Below are positions 1 to 11,602 of a stretch of 40,000 nt of DNA, in pieces. A program made the translations under genes and the position numbers. The stretch is from NCBI GenBank assembly GCA_009760855.2, contig WPIO01000136.1, positions 790,001 through 830,000 on the forward strand. Reading direction: 5' to 3'. Position 1 is the stretch's first letter. Each line of letters begins with the position of its first letter. The notes beneath the pieces were generated by a model. It did no database searches and was not told where the DNA came from. It was given only the letters and a program-made list of their open reading frames with translations. The stretch comes from Cristatella mucedo. Its lineage: Eukaryota > Bryozoa > Phylactolaemata > Cristatellidae.

Positions 1-694
1 TTTCTTTCCCTTTGGCATTGCATTCACTGCTGCACCACACAATATAAGAAAGTTGGCCCTTCACCGCTCTTGCAAAAATTATTTTGCCAATCCGATGCGT
101 TGATTCTATAAAAAGCGGCAGAAAATAGAAACTGTTTCTAATCTTCTGGCCGAAGTCTTTGCTCTAATAAAACAGACTCTGTTTTTGGGTACCCAGTGAA
201 GCTGAGATAATGTGACAGACTCTAACGACCACAAGCATCCGTTCTACTATCTTTCTCAAGCTATCGGAGAGGTGAGCTTCATTGTCTTTCATTCCTCAGT
301 CAAAGCCTGAGGTTTAGGATTTGGTTTCTGCTTGTTCTCACAAAGCCTCGACGACCGTAAACAACCGATGCTCCTTGAACTCGCTTCGTGTGCCAGTGCC
401 TAACCGGCAGTCCCTATCCATGCCAAACTAGTATACACAGTCAACGGTAACCATTGTAAGTCACTGTTCCACTTCCACCATTCTCATTAGCATCAGAGCA
501 AGCCTCTTCGTCGACGAACACGAGCAGTCAAGCGTGTGTACGCTTGCAGGCACGAATGCTAATTCTCTCTTGCCGGTTTATCCGGGAGCTGTTTATTCTG
601 CGAGGGAAAGACACATCTTAGGGAAAGACAACCAAGTGCACTATCAATAGCTACGACTAAAGACGTGGCCACTAAAAATTGGACAAGAGTGTAG
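1..694. other. intergenic, no feature seen
   Basis: No open frame with family similarity, no repeat shared with the rest of the window and no splice-bounded exon could be supported here. Confidence 0.5.
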
Positions 695-862
695 TAATAA
701 ATAAAAAAATATATATAATTCGTTTGTATAGCAGCCTAAGAGAACCTAATCTACATTCAGGCACTTCTCATATGCCATGGGGCTCAAACTCACAACTTCG
801 GTCGACAAATACATCCAACTTGAACTCCGTGACTAAAGGCTAGCACCTTTACCACTAATTCC
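695..862 (-). mobile_element. tRNA-derived SINE (family A), diverged copy
   Basis: Read on the minus strand, the tRNA-like head is at the high end: an A-box-like TTAGTGGTAAAGGTGC near 840-860 and a B-box-like GAGTTTGAGCCCC near 780-795. Next come GGCATATGAGAAGTGCCTGAA and a 3' tail ending in an A/T-rich run at 695-720. It aligns over its length with the better-preserved copy at 7140-7281. The hairpin part of the tail (TAGCAGCCTAAGAGAACC) is recognisable but mutated. Confidence 0.7.
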
Positions 863-1584
863 CGGTGTGTCCCAGTTTATCGGAAATCACCATGTACGTG
901 AATACTGATAGCAGGAACATGCTGTGGTGTAGTACCAGCATCAGTGGCATGCATTAACTCCATGTCAGTCCTATGGGAAAATCATTTCGATGAATTTATT
1001 TCTACGTACTTATTATTATTGTTGTTATCATTTTAATCCAATAATTTCCATTATGTGAGTCGTGCTGCTTGCTTACTCACTCTGTCTCCCTCTGCGGCCT
1101 TTGTCTGTCTGACTGACTGATTGAGTGCCTATGTCTTCACTTCTTTGAATTGCAGACAGCTAATCGCTTGATAGAGCAACACTTGGAGACAATTGCAACT
1201 TGTCCAGCCAAGTTCTGCTCGGCTGACCAACAGCAAGTTTTAGCCAGTACTCCAAAATGTCTTCTGTTACAGACTTTGCTGGCTGCTTGCATTGTGCTTC
1301 TCCTTTTTATGTATAGCTCTTCTTGGGTCTTCTTGCTTTAAGTACCAAGCCAATTGTAGAGCTATTTTCATGGCTGCTCTCTGATATCTATTGGCCCGGC
1401 TGTCACTGAGTCATTCTCGTGAACCTGTGTGTCGCTGAGCCGAAACGTTTTGGCTGTAGTTCTATATAAATGTAGTGTTCATTGTGCGTGTCAAACCAAA
1501 AACAGCATTCGGCATAAGCAATTGGCTCTTTGCAGGTGCAGCTGCGAGAATGTGATATCGCTCTGATACCTAAAAATGGTATGC
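863..1584. other. intergenic, no gene seen
   Basis: Low-complexity stretches (TTATTATTATTG near 1010-1025) and unique-looking sequence. Short open frames have no recognisable product. Confidence 0.5.
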
Positions 1585-1756
1585 TGGTTTGGCCCAGTGG
1601 ATAAAGTGCTCTCCCCGACCGAGGTCAAGGTGGTCAAGGTGAATGTATTTGATGGCCGAGGTTGTGGGCATGAGCCCCGTGGCATATGCGAAGCACCTGA
1701 ATATAGATTGTTATCTTGGGGTGCTGTACAAATGAACTATATGTATGTACATATAT
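1585..1756 (+). mobile_element. tRNA-derived SINE (family A)
   Basis: It starts GGTTTGGCCCAGTGGATAAA, an A-box-like tRNA 5' half. A B-box-like segment GTTGTGGGCATGAGCCCC lies near 1660-1678. Then come GGCATATGCGAAGCACCTGAA and a diverged copy of the shared LINE/SINE 3' hairpin, ending in an A/T-rich tail. Sense orientation here is opposite to the copies at 695-862 and 7140-7281. There is about 17 bp of extra sequence between the A and B boxes (GTCAAGGTGGTCAAGGTGAA), a small internal duplication. Confidence 0.75.
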
Positions 1757-2375
<619 letters not shown>

Positions 2376-2520
2376 GTTGCTGCTGCTTGGCTGCTGCTGC
2401 TATTTTGCGGCTGCTGTCTGGCTGCTACTGCCTGGCTGCAGTTGCTGCCTGGCTGCCTGGCTGCTACTGCCTGGCTGCAGTTGCTGCCTGGCTGCCTGGC
2501 TGCCTGGCTGGTTGGCTGCT
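2376..2520 (+). repeat. 39-bp tandem repeat in a GCTG-rich block
   Basis: Two exact 39-bp units lie at 2422-2460 and 2461-2499, each built from GCTGCCTG and CTGCAGTTGCTG blocks. Partial GCTG-rich units sit on both sides. The Trp/Leu/Ala open frames through it come from the repeat. Confidence 0.9.
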
Positions 2521-2599
2521 GTACGACCGACCAATTGAGGGCCAGCTCAGGCTTTGCTTGCGTCATCTTTGTGCCATTAAAACACTGTGACAAAACATA

Positions 2600-2710
2600 G
2601 GCTCGAATCCTGCGGCGGGCGATCCTTGATTGCTTACTGCAAGCGGTGGTGATAGCTGTTAAGGGTCTTCTGCTGCTTTACAAATGAGGCTGCTAAATCA
2701 GCAAAGTGCA
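2600..2710 (+). mobile_element. SINE family B fragment (5' end missing)
   Basis: The sequence begins with a good B box, GGCTCGAATCC, then CTGCGGCGGGCGATC, TTGATTGCTTACTGCAAGC and ATGAGGCTGCTAAATCAGC. The same order of blocks appears in the fuller copy at 32975-33165 (GGGTTCGAATTCTG, GCAGGCAATC, ACGAGGCTGTTGAATCAGCC). I could not find a matching A box upstream, so I treat it as a fragment. Confidence 0.6.
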
Positions 2711-4437
2711 CACATGACCACTTGGCTTCTTCTGCTGATATGCTTTGAGACTGAGTCTATCTACTCTTGCTTGTACAGATATCGTTTTCCTTCAGCCACA
2801 CGCCGGTTGCCTTGCCGAGAAATCACAGCAAACAATTGCCGTGGCAGTACACCTCCACAGACATTGCTCGGTAAGTTAAAGTTAGATCAAGTTAGGTCAT
2901 TGCCAAGGTTTTGGCTCAAGAGATAGCTTAAGCTCCGATGATCTCGTGCCCATCCTAGTGTGGCCGATGTCTCTTGTGACGGTTGGCGTGCTCCGACATG
3001 TTCCTGCCCAATGCCTCAGTACTGCTACGTCGAGCTATCGACAGATGAATGATGCAGTATTTTAACCCATGGGCCTCGAAGCCCGTGTCAGCCGATTTCA
3101 CCGTCACCTTATTTTCATTAAACGTTTAAACAGCATGCCGGTCTGGGTTTAAGCTGGGTCATAGACTTTTGCGTTTGTGGAGCAGTGGGTGTGTGTGGTG
3201 TGGCCGTGGCATGCTGCAGACACAGCTGTCTATCTGACAGAAATAAATGTCGACAATTGTTCTCACCTTGAGAGTCGTTAAAAATAGTTGAGCCTGACCA
3301 ACGGCTAGCTACGGTAGCCTGCTTTGCAGTGCCTGCGCAAGTCTCTGCCTAGTCTTGCCAGCCAGGCTTGTGGCAGAAAAAAGGCTAATCATACTACATG
3401 CTTCGAAAGGCTGATGAGAAGCAAGCTAATAGGATGCAGTTAAGCTGCCGCGAGTGCACCGGACTGCAACGGCCACCGGTGCATTATAGGTCCTGCTCAA
3501 CCCAGATGCGTTGCCCATGCAATGCACATCGACGGCTTGTTTATAGAAGCCCGGTCGGTACTCCCCAGTGCCATAATCAACAGCATTTAACCCTTCAGTG
3601 TGAATACAGAACGCAAAGTATATCCGTGTAGGCTCCCGGCCTCGGTGAAGTGTGCTGCCTCAAGCTTGGCAATCAGCTATTAGGCACGTTACGGGACTGA
3701 GCCATGGAATTCGTTTTGAAGACTTTCGGGCGACGAGAGCACCAGACTTCTAAAGGATGCTGCCATAGAGTGAGTTAGACCCACAGGAACAGTACTAAGG
3801 AACTACTATTAGACCCTCTGGGGACCCCCAAGACCACCCCAAGGACAGGGCTAGATCGGCCAGGTAGCAGCTGAGCGACCGGTTTCGCCAGCACAGGGGT
3901 AAGGTGCTTGCAATTCACGACCAAGGTCGAGAGCTCATGCAGTTATGCAGTGAACGATCCCATATTTCGGTGGCGATGGCCGTTGAAACTGTTAAAACTG
4001 CTGCTATGTAAATAGGCTGCTGAATAAGCTAATCAGCTCCTCTCACCGGTAGTTTGAACAGCAGCAGCAGGTACGAGCTTAAGCAAGAAAGTTGGTGGAC
4101 ATTTACTCGTGGACTCGCCAGTCTTCGCATTTAACTTAACTTAATATGGGCTTGCGCTCTGCTTCCTGTCCACAAACAACAGCGTGTGGACTTCGTTGCT
4201 AAGTACAATCTGCTCTGATGCTTGCTTAGTGTCCGACCGGTCCTTTGCTTCCTTGTGGTGCGATATGAGGAGGCGTTCACATGATATTGCATCGATGCCA
4301 AATCGTTTTTCTCTGGGCGAGATAGCTTCGAACGAGCCAAGGTTTCAAATTCCCGAGTCGCACTGTAAGCTGATAATTGTCCTACTATCTGCCTTCAAGT
4401 ACTATTGCAGGATGCGATCCAATCGACTGAATCGGCT
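2711..4437. other. intergenic, no gene seen
   Basis: Open frames are short and unrecognised. I saw no repeat shared with the rest of the window. Confidence 0.45.
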
Positions 4438-4455
4438 AGATCGATCGATCGATCG
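4438..4455. repeat. (GATC)n microsatellite
   Basis: Four GATC units in a row; short. Confidence 0.8.
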
Positions 4456-4490
4456 GCTGCTTTTGAAGAGCACGACAAAAGAGCTCCCTG

Positions 4491-4536
4491 GGCGACTCTG
4501 GGTGACTCTGGGCGACTCTGGGCGACGCTGAGCGAC
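4491..4536 (+). repeat. 10-bp tandem repeat
   Basis: Units GGCGACTCTG, GGTGACTCTG, GGCGACTCTG and GGCGACGCTG, then a partial fifth unit. The variants suggest ongoing decay. Confidence 0.85.
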
Positions 4537-5298
4537 AGGCGGCTACAAACTAGCGAGCTTAGTTACCAGTCTGATTGACCTAGCAAAAATCAGAGTTTAG
4601 AATGGCTACTCTGCTACGGTGGCTTACATTTTGTCACTGCACGGTCTGTTGCTTCCGATAGATTCTTTCGTGGCCACGAGATCGGTCCTACACTGATCTC
4701 ATGGCGGGATGTCGGAAGTCACTCTTCCACCTGCGAGCAGACGTAGCGACACATAATTGTTGCACTGCATGAAAATATCTCGTCGACGAGGAGCCCCTGC
4801 TGTACAACATGGCTGCCAGACACCCGATAGCTGCCGGTATGTGCGTGTGTGCAGTGGTAAATCGGGCTGTCGAATGCGATGCCATTGACATGGCACTATT
4901 CGTTTGGCCAAGATTTAATTAGTACTGCTGCGCGACTTTACTCTCACAGCACACGGCAACGACCACACGTCCGGGCGACAGAGAGCACTGCCGCGGCAAT
5001 TATGGCCAGGCGGCTACCGGAGTGGCTCTCACAAAATGTGGGCCTCCTAGTCATCAGGGTGAGCCTAAAGAAAGAAAAAATGACCTCGGTAGATTACAAA
5101 GTCTCAGTGACCCTCAATTGGGCAGCCATCCCCATAAGATCTGGTTCACACTTAAGCCGCGTCGTGCAAATGCACAAAAGCAGCAGACCGGGGAAAGACC
5201 TGGTTGAAACTTGGCAGCGGACCAAGTCGACTGAGAATTGAGGAACCGCCTGCAGCCTTTCCCTGACTAACCGGTCAAGGACGTTCCTCCTGTCTCTC

Positions 5299-5302
<4 letters not shown>
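4537..5302. other. intergenic, no gene seen
   Basis: Several open frames of 60 to 120 codons overlap on both strands here. None has a family signature, splice-bounded edges or convincing codon use. Confidence 0.45.
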
Positions 5303-5348
<46 letters not shown>

Positions 5349-5361
5349 CACACACGCGCAC
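5303..5361. repeat. (CA)n microsatellite
   Basis: About 45 bp of pure CA after a short CT run, then interrupted CACG units to about 5361. Confidence 0.95.
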
Positions 5362-5691
5362 ACGGTGTGTGGAGCTGACTATTAAAAATGAGCGGCCTCC
5401 GATCTATAGGAAACCGCAGTTCAAATAAATGCCTAATGCAATTTCCGTCAAATTAAAACACCATGAGTACTTCTGTGCCGGCGTTTGGTCATTCGGTAAT
5501 AGTTGTAAGACTTATTGGTCTGTATAAAAGTGCTATCTGGCGTGCCTTTGGCAGGCTATGGAAAGCTAAAAGGCTAGCAAATATACAGAGACCTTCGAGC
5601 AATGGTAGGTCACGCGAATGGTCCGCATCGGCGACCTTTAACTTAAATCTATTGCTTCCTTTGTTTGCATAGAATCAGCTCGAGGTCGATA
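5362..5691. other. intergenic, no gene seen
   Basis: One 69-codon open frame (5463-5672) with no recognisable product. Confidence 0.45.
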
Positions 5692-5875
5692 TTTATATAG
5701 CATATGCTATTTATTTATTATTTGTGTAGTTTTATTATATTATATGTACATATATATTCCGTCATATATATATATTTATTTATGTTTATATTCTATATAT
5801 ATACATATTTATATTTTGTATATATGCATATAGAGAGAGAGCTGATTTATTAAAATACTTATATAGGCATACGTA
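5692..5875. repeat. A/T-rich low-complexity tract
   Basis: Mostly TATATA/ATTTAT sequence with a short GAGAGAGA near 5834-5842. Confidence 0.85.
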
Positions 5876-5897
5876 CATTAACCGTAGAACCCTGCTT

Positions 5898-6637
5898 CCC
5901 CCCCCCGGACATTTCATCCCCTGGAGTAGGACATTTCCTGCCTCCACGGTTTAGGGTTTAGCGTTTAGGGTTTAGTGTTTAGGGTTTAGCGCTTAGGGTT
6001 TAAGGATTTAGGGTTTAGGGTTTAGAGTTTTTAGGGTTTAGGCTTTAAGGTTTAGGGATTAGAGTTTAGTGTTTTAATGTTTAGGGTTTAGGATTTAGGG
6101 TTTACGGCTGGCTGCGCCTCCGCCGCCTAAATCCACCCTTGCTCGTATTCCGCGCTTTAATTAGTGCGAATTAGGGCGTAACGAGATCTCTTGAGATCGA
6201 GTTATACTCAGTAGACCTCTGAGGCCTAGCACTCATTTGCAGGAACGCGCGGCACGCCGTAGCGCACACCCGCTTTGACGGGTACAAGCACGTGCCTGGC
6301 GGCGTCGAGCGGGACCGAACTCCCGTGGGACCGAACTGTATAGGTCGCCGACGCTGCTGCCGCCGCCGCCGCCGCAGCCAAGGAAACCGCAGCCGCCGCT
6401 TGCTCCATTACTAGCCATCCTTCCAATCCACCCATCCTTCTAATTATACTGAGTTGATTTTATTTTAATAGAGCGTGAACTTCATTTGATCATATATATG
6501 TGTGTGTGTATGTATGTATTCTTAGTTATACATTCATCAACATAGGGGGAATGTCCTACCCCGGTGGGGGTAATGTCCAGGTGAAATGCCCTAAGGTTCA
6601 CCAGGGGGGAAATGTCCCGGGGGGGGGGGAAATGTCC
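5898..6637. mobile_element. candidate non-autonomous DNA element with inverted terminal repeats
   Basis: The left edge is a run of nine C then GGACATTTC (5907-5915), repeated as GGACATTTC at 5929-5937. The right edge holds the reverse complement four times: GGGGGAATGTCC near 6545-6556, GGGGGTAATGTCC near 6566-6578, GGGGGGAAATGTCC at 6604-6617 and a G-run plus GAAATGTCC ending at 6636. The outside flanks AACCCTGC (5888-5895) and AACCGCTGC (6641-6649) are near-identical and may be a decayed target-site duplication. There is no coding capacity. The centre holds a degenerate TTTAGGG array and a GCC-rich segment. I do not assign a superfamily. Confidence 0.6.
5949..6104 (+). repeat. degenerate TTTAGGG telomere-like array
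   Basis: More than 15 copies of TTTAGGG or one-base variants (TTTAGTG, TTTAGCG, TTTAAGG, TTTAGAG) over 155 bp, inside the inverted-repeat element. TTTAGGG is the plant-type telomere motif; most animals use TTAGGG. The divergence and internal position argue against a true chromosome end. Confidence 0.9.
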
Positions 6638-7008
6638 GACAACCGCTGCAGGTGACTCCCAGCTCAGATACAGGGACCGTGCGGCTTCCGAACCAGAAAT
6701 GGCTTCCGAGAAATAGCCGCCGCTATGCCGTTATTTCCGCGTGCGAAATGTCGAGTCGGCCAGGCAGGCTTCATTATCGGACCAACAGCTGCCTTGGGCG
6801 CTGACCACAAAGGGCCTCGCTACAGCTCCGGTAGCCAACGGTCAAGAGAGACCAGGGTATGACCCTGTACTTTTCAACTTTTTTCCGGGCCGCCACCCCC
6901 AAGACATCTTTGCCGCCGTCAAACAGTATCGTCACGTCGACGATGACCGCAACGGTGCCGTTATTGATGACTAAGTCCGGTATTAGAACCGGACACCCGG
7001 CGAGCCGG
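6638..7008. other. intergenic, no gene seen
   Basis: An open frame of 77 codons (6741-6974) has no recognisable product. A short inverted repeat (GTCCGGTATTAGAACCGGAC) lies at about 6975-6994. Confidence 0.45.
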
Positions 7009-7139
7009 AATAATATTAATAATAATACACTTGATAAAGCGCCCTCGAAGAACTCAATCTCTTTCTAGGCACTTTACATTTGCTGTAAAGGAAACTCGAT
7101 CGAATGGTTAGTGGCAGCATGCTCAATAAACAAGAATAA

Positions 7140-7281
7140 ATATAAATAAATATAATTCATTTGTATAGCGCCCCAAGAGAACGTAATCTCTATTCAGGCG
7201 CTTCACATATGCCTCTGGGCTCGAGCCCACGACCTCAGCCATATCTTGGTCTGGGCGAGCATCTTAACCGCTGGACCAAAC
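7140..7281 (-). mobile_element. SINE family A nested in LINE copy A, with target-site duplication
   Basis: CAAGAATAA at 7131-7139 and again at 7282-7290 flanks the insert exactly. An uninterrupted family copy near 30000-30020 reads ACAAGAATAACATGG, the expected empty site. Inside, on the minus strand: tRNA-like head GGTTTGGTCCAGCGGTTAAG, B-box region GTGGGCTCGAGCCCA, GCATATGTGAAGCGCCTGAA, the shared hairpin (7167-7202) and an A/T-rich TAAATA tail. Confidence 0.88.
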
Positions 7282-7424
7282 CAAGAATAACATGGTTAGG
7301 GGTGACATGCATAGGGTCAGCATGCAAGTATGGTTAGTAGAAGCATGCACAGTGTCAGCATGCATAAGCACATAAAGAACACAGCAAAGGGACTCACTAA
7401 ATGTTGCGATAAATAGGTGAGGCG

Positions 7425-7690
7425 CGACCTAGCGAAAGGCAGGAGCGTGGGTTGGCCGGAAGAGCTCCAATTATGCGGTCCAGAACTGGGTTGTGTCGGG
7501 CAGCGATAGCATGCAGCATCAGCCGGCAGTGGCTCAGCACGTGGCAAGCGGTCTGCCTCCGTGCGACATAGGCGGAAGCTGGTAAAAAACCGTTCCGGGG
7601 TAACCACCCGACACCTAGCAGCAGCAACTGACAGCACGTGCATGCCCGCACGGCGGACGAGCACACGACGCGAACCTGTCCGCGGCCAGG
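7425..7690. other. segment inside LINE copy A that does not match its family
   Basis: The LINE consensus visible at 16980-17570 would continue here, but this 265-bp GC-richer stretch does not match it. Alignment resumes at 7691 with CCTAGATTTCG. Replacement of about 550 bp of LINE sequence by unrelated DNA is the simplest reading. Confidence 0.55.
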
Positions 7691-8588
7691 CAGAGACCTA
7701 GATTTCGTACAGATTCAGCAGGAGATATGCTGGCAGAGCCGATTTTGAGCGTTAGCCTTTCCAACTTCTGCATCACACTTGGTTTGACCATAACTAATAA
7801 GTTGGCTTTTATCATCATTTAGTTTAATCAAATTTGCTGCCATCTATGTGCGGATGTCATCAATACATGCACCAAGGGACTTGAGAGAATTCGAGGTGCT
7901 AGAAGGTTAGGAGGGATCAAAGCAAAGGTACAACTGAGTGTCATCCGCATAGAAGTGGAAGCCTAGATTATGCTTGGCAATCACATCAGCAAGAGGGAGA
8001 GTATAAACCGTGAAAAGAACCGGACCTAGCACGGAGCCCTGAGGTACCCCATATTTTAGAGTACCACGGATAATCTTTGTCCATTCACATCAATACTCTG
8101 GAATCTCCCACGAGATAGGACCTGAACCATTTGCAATGCAGTGCCAGCAATGCCCGGATGAGATGGGGGCGCAAGATAGACTTGGTGATTGATAGTATCA
8201 AAAGCTGCCGAAAGATCGAGCGAAGCAAGCAGAGATGCTCTACCTAAGTCTGCATTCCTAAGTGGGTCGTTATACACCCGAAGCAAAGCTGACTCTGTGG
8301 AGTGATTAGCTCTAAAACCAGACAGAAACGTACTAGCAAGGTTTGAAGTTTCAATATACGAGTTCAGCTGGCAGTTGCCACTATTCGTTCCAGTGTCTTT
8401 GATAGGAACGATAGAAGGGCAGACTGGGCAGAAGCTGCTCAAGTTCTCTTACTCTAGTGTTGCTTTCTCGAGTAGTTGCCCGATTACAGCCTTTTTGAAA
8501 GGTACTGGGACATGACCACAGGCTAATGACATATGTATGCTGCTATTCATGCATGGCAGCAGCAGATCAATGCATCGTAGAAGCATTA

Positions 8589-9700
8589 CTTATCATAGAA
8601 CCAGAATGCCATGTGTAACTTGTGCTTGATACACGATAGCGTCTTAATATATAGTGTACCCAAAACATGACTACCTTCTGGCGTGCAATCGGTACGCGTC
8701 TAAATACATCACATCTCACACGCCACTAGGTGAGAGTGAGATAAATGGCTGAAATAAGAGCAAGGCACCAGCACAGAAGTAGCCTCAAAATAGGACTACA
8801 AAAAGAACTTGCCCTATCCTTGTGCAGGACGGAAGTAAAATTCATCACTTTTACTACGCAAAGCACTTTCTTTACAAAGTTTGCTGCCTATGATAACCAA
8901 TATTCCGAGTCCTATAACATGAATGAACTGTGCAATGACTTGGACAGCCACCAAGAAAAGAAGTCATAATTCAGCGCGTTTAAAACTCAAATAAGCTTAA
9001 GGAGTGCCAGTAACAGAGCGAAAAGATATCTTCCCCCTGATGTGCCGTCTGCGTTGAGCACATTCGCCAGTTACACAGCATCTGCTACATTCGAGCCAAA
9101 CTTGACTCGTCTAAGTATTTAGGTAATTGGTCTAGTAATAAGTTGCCTGGTGGTCCTTAAAATACTGAACCGGAAAAGGTACTCGCCGCCATTTCGATGG
9201 GCTCGTGGAAGCTGCCATGAGTAGTTACGCTTCCTAGCCTAATTATGCGATCTTAAGCTGAGGAGCTCAACTAAAGCTGCGAACGTTTGGAGTCGATACA
9301 CCCCAGAACTTGAAGCCGCGTCAGCAGTTTTGACTGATAAGGGGCGTGCACTGGTGGCTGATTGGAAGATCGGCGTCTCGCGGGCCGCATTCAAGGAATA
9401 AGCTGCTTGGCTTACTTCTTTGCGGTAGATCTTGGACTTCCAAGGCAGCCAACCAAAAGAATCAAAAAGGAAAATTGATGGAATTTCATAGACGCTTCGC
9501 GTGGGGAGACCAATCTGTTGGCTCGCAAGAGTTCGGAATACTAGAATTTATCGATATATAAAGCTGCCTAATGAAAAATGGCGGCTAAATTTCCATGGCA
9601 GGTATATAAGCGTACGTTAGCGGAGGCGCAGACAGCCTCTGCTCAATTTCCATTTGCCTTCAGACGAGATAATTTATGACTTCTGTACCCCAAATATCTT
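8589..9700. other. intergenic, no gene seen
   Basis: Two open frames of 71 to 74 codons have no recognisable product. No shared repeats seen. Confidence 0.45.
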
Positions 9701-11470
9701 GTTTTTTTGCGAAGAGAGAGTGAATGTACCAGCCACAGCCTGACAGCAAGGCTAGTCTATACATCGAACTGGTACGCAGCGTAGACGTGGCCGGCTCGAC
9801 GCTGGAACGCACTCGGGACAATTTGACAAGCTCACGGGTGTGTAAACTCCAAACGTTCGTTGGTGTATGCGCAGCTTTCGATTAGAGCTTGCCTCTAGCT
9901 GTTACAGCTGCCTACAACTGACGCGGTCTCCACGCCCGGCCTACTACTGCTGGGCTTGCAAACGAGCATTTGGCGCAAATGTTTTACGAGCGCTTTGATC
10001 TGGATGAAGATGCCTTTTGGTGCCTGCGGTAGGCTGCTGGAAGTTCAGTGACTGGCAAACAACCAGATGCCTTCGAGATGCGGCAACAGACAACGCACAC
10101 GGTCCGCATCGGCGGCCGTTAACCTATTAATAACAGCTCTTCAACCCTTGTCCAAAACTAGCCCTCGCATTGCACTGAAGCTCGGCGAGTAATCAAAGAC
10201 GTTAGCAGAGGAAACCGCGCCGCGAGTAATGAGACGTCGGCGCCGAAAGCTGCTGACCGGCCACTCGGATTAGCGCGAGAGAGCCCTTACCTCGTGGACA
10301 GCTCAGAGCGACAGTGCGCACCCATGCAGTTTCGCGTGACATTTCTTGGCCTCCTTTTTGAAAACTAGAGAGCGATCAAAGCGCCGGGACTGGGCGCATG
10401 GAAATGCCGCAGCGCGAGCTAGATAGCGATACTGCAAGCTCGGGCTTCCCGATCTAGCGCTGAACTGGTTGAGACTGCCGCTTCACTGCAATCAACGCGG
10501 GGCGGGGGCGGGGGGGGCGGCGGACTTTCAAGCCTTGGCTGTAGGCGCCACCTACGCGCCGGAGCCAATGCCCGGCGCGCCGTTCGAAAGCGCGCCGTTC
10601 GAAAGCGCGCCGTTCGAATGGCGCTTAGGCGACGATGTAAAGCCATTAAATACGTCTGCTGCGCCCGCGTCGCCAGCAGCCCGCGTCCCGGCTGCCCACT
10701 GGCGACGGCTCAGCCGCCACACATCCGCCGCGCGCGCCGACCGCGAACGGCCGGCCATTCATTGATGCAGGCGCGCGTCTCTCGTTCTGCGCTACTTTTA
10801 CCGCCAGCCGAAATCAAGTTTGAGACCGCAGCGGCAATTAAATGACGCCAGGCCGTCCATAAAAAGTCCGCTGCTGAGAAGACGGTGCGTCGAGACGAAC
10901 TGTTAGCCAAAAGTGTGCTCGATAATTTCTTTCTCACCTGGGCGCGGGACACTTCACTTGCCGGAGGTGCTGCGTGCTAATTCGCGGTTTTGTGGCCCGG
11001 AAAGAGGCAGGCTACAGGCTTGTCGGGTACTGAATTTCAGTAGGTAGCGAGCGCGTGCGGGTACCTCCACCTTGCCGCGGTGGATGCGCATTACTGTTTA
11101 TTGCTACACCGTCCGCGTTTCATCGAGGATCATGAGAATGGCTAGGTTTTTTTTTATCTTAGCAAAGCTTTCCTGCTCCTAATGTGCCGAATGTGTCGAA
11201 TTTGAGGAAGCTTCCCAATTCGTCAAAGAGTTGAGGAGCCAGCAAACAGCGAGCAGCGCGCAGGCAGCGTAGCTAGTTGCTGCGGCCGCAGCTTCGAGCG
11301 CGCCCCGGGCGCTCTTGGGAATTAGCCGGGCGGCCGAAAATAATATTTTCTCCGAATAGTCGTCGGAGAATCTCGTCCAGTAAAGGCAGACCCGACCCGT
11401 TTCGACTGGCATTCGCGCGGGCGCTTCCGGGTATGACTTGCATTCACGAAGTTACTCGTTTATAGGAAAC
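9701..11470. other. GC/CpG-rich region without a recognised gene
   Basis: CpG density is clearly above the flanks, especially at 10440-10960 and 11270-11420. Overlapping open frames occur on both strands, as expected in GC-rich DNA, and none resembles a known protein. On the minus strand CGCGCCCAG|GTGAGAAAG (junction near 10937) is a good 5' splice site. A minus-strand first exon is therefore possible, but I found no coding partner. Confidence 0.4.
10576..10620 (+). repeat. 15-bp tandem repeat, three copies
   Basis: Units CGCGCCGTTCGAAAG at 10576-10590, 10591-10605 and 10606-10620, the last differing at one position. Each carries the palindrome TTCGAA. In the plus frame it would encode repeated SAPFE. 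Confidence 0.92.
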
Positions 11471-11602
11471 AACGCGTGCAGCGGACTATCGAAAACCGCT
11501 ACAATAAAGCAAAGCAAATAAGTTTGACCTGAAATAATTTGCGGCGTAAAGCTTGAGTTTTGAGTGACTATATCGTCGTAATACATCGTCGTTATCGTGT
11601 AC

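Larger units (their letters stand above)
7009..8588 (-). mobile_element. L2/CR1-type LINE copy A (family 1), decayed and 5'-truncated
   Basis: The 3' end is at 7009 (AATAATATTAATAATAA tail) with the family hairpin at 7039-7073. The conserved 3' region, including GTCAGCATGCATAAGCACATAA, follows. Reverse transcriptase pieces read on the minus strand: the thumb-side motif with NLLVMVKPSVMQKLERLTLK at about 7818-7690, and the palm segment SLLASLDLSAAFDTINHQ with SALLRVYNDPLRNADLGR within 8442-8056. The frame is broken by stops and shifts. A SINE interrupts the tail (7140-7281), and 7425-7690 does not match the family. The 5' end stops near 8588, where similarity to the 18139-19090 copy ends. Animal LINEs of this type encode RT and an endonuclease; this copy cannot. 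Confidence 0.88.

Noticed and set aside
5949-6104. A true telomere or a plant origin, from TTTAGGG
   Set aside because: The array is short, degenerate and internal, bounded by inverted repeats; the LINE and MEI1 evidence points to an animal.
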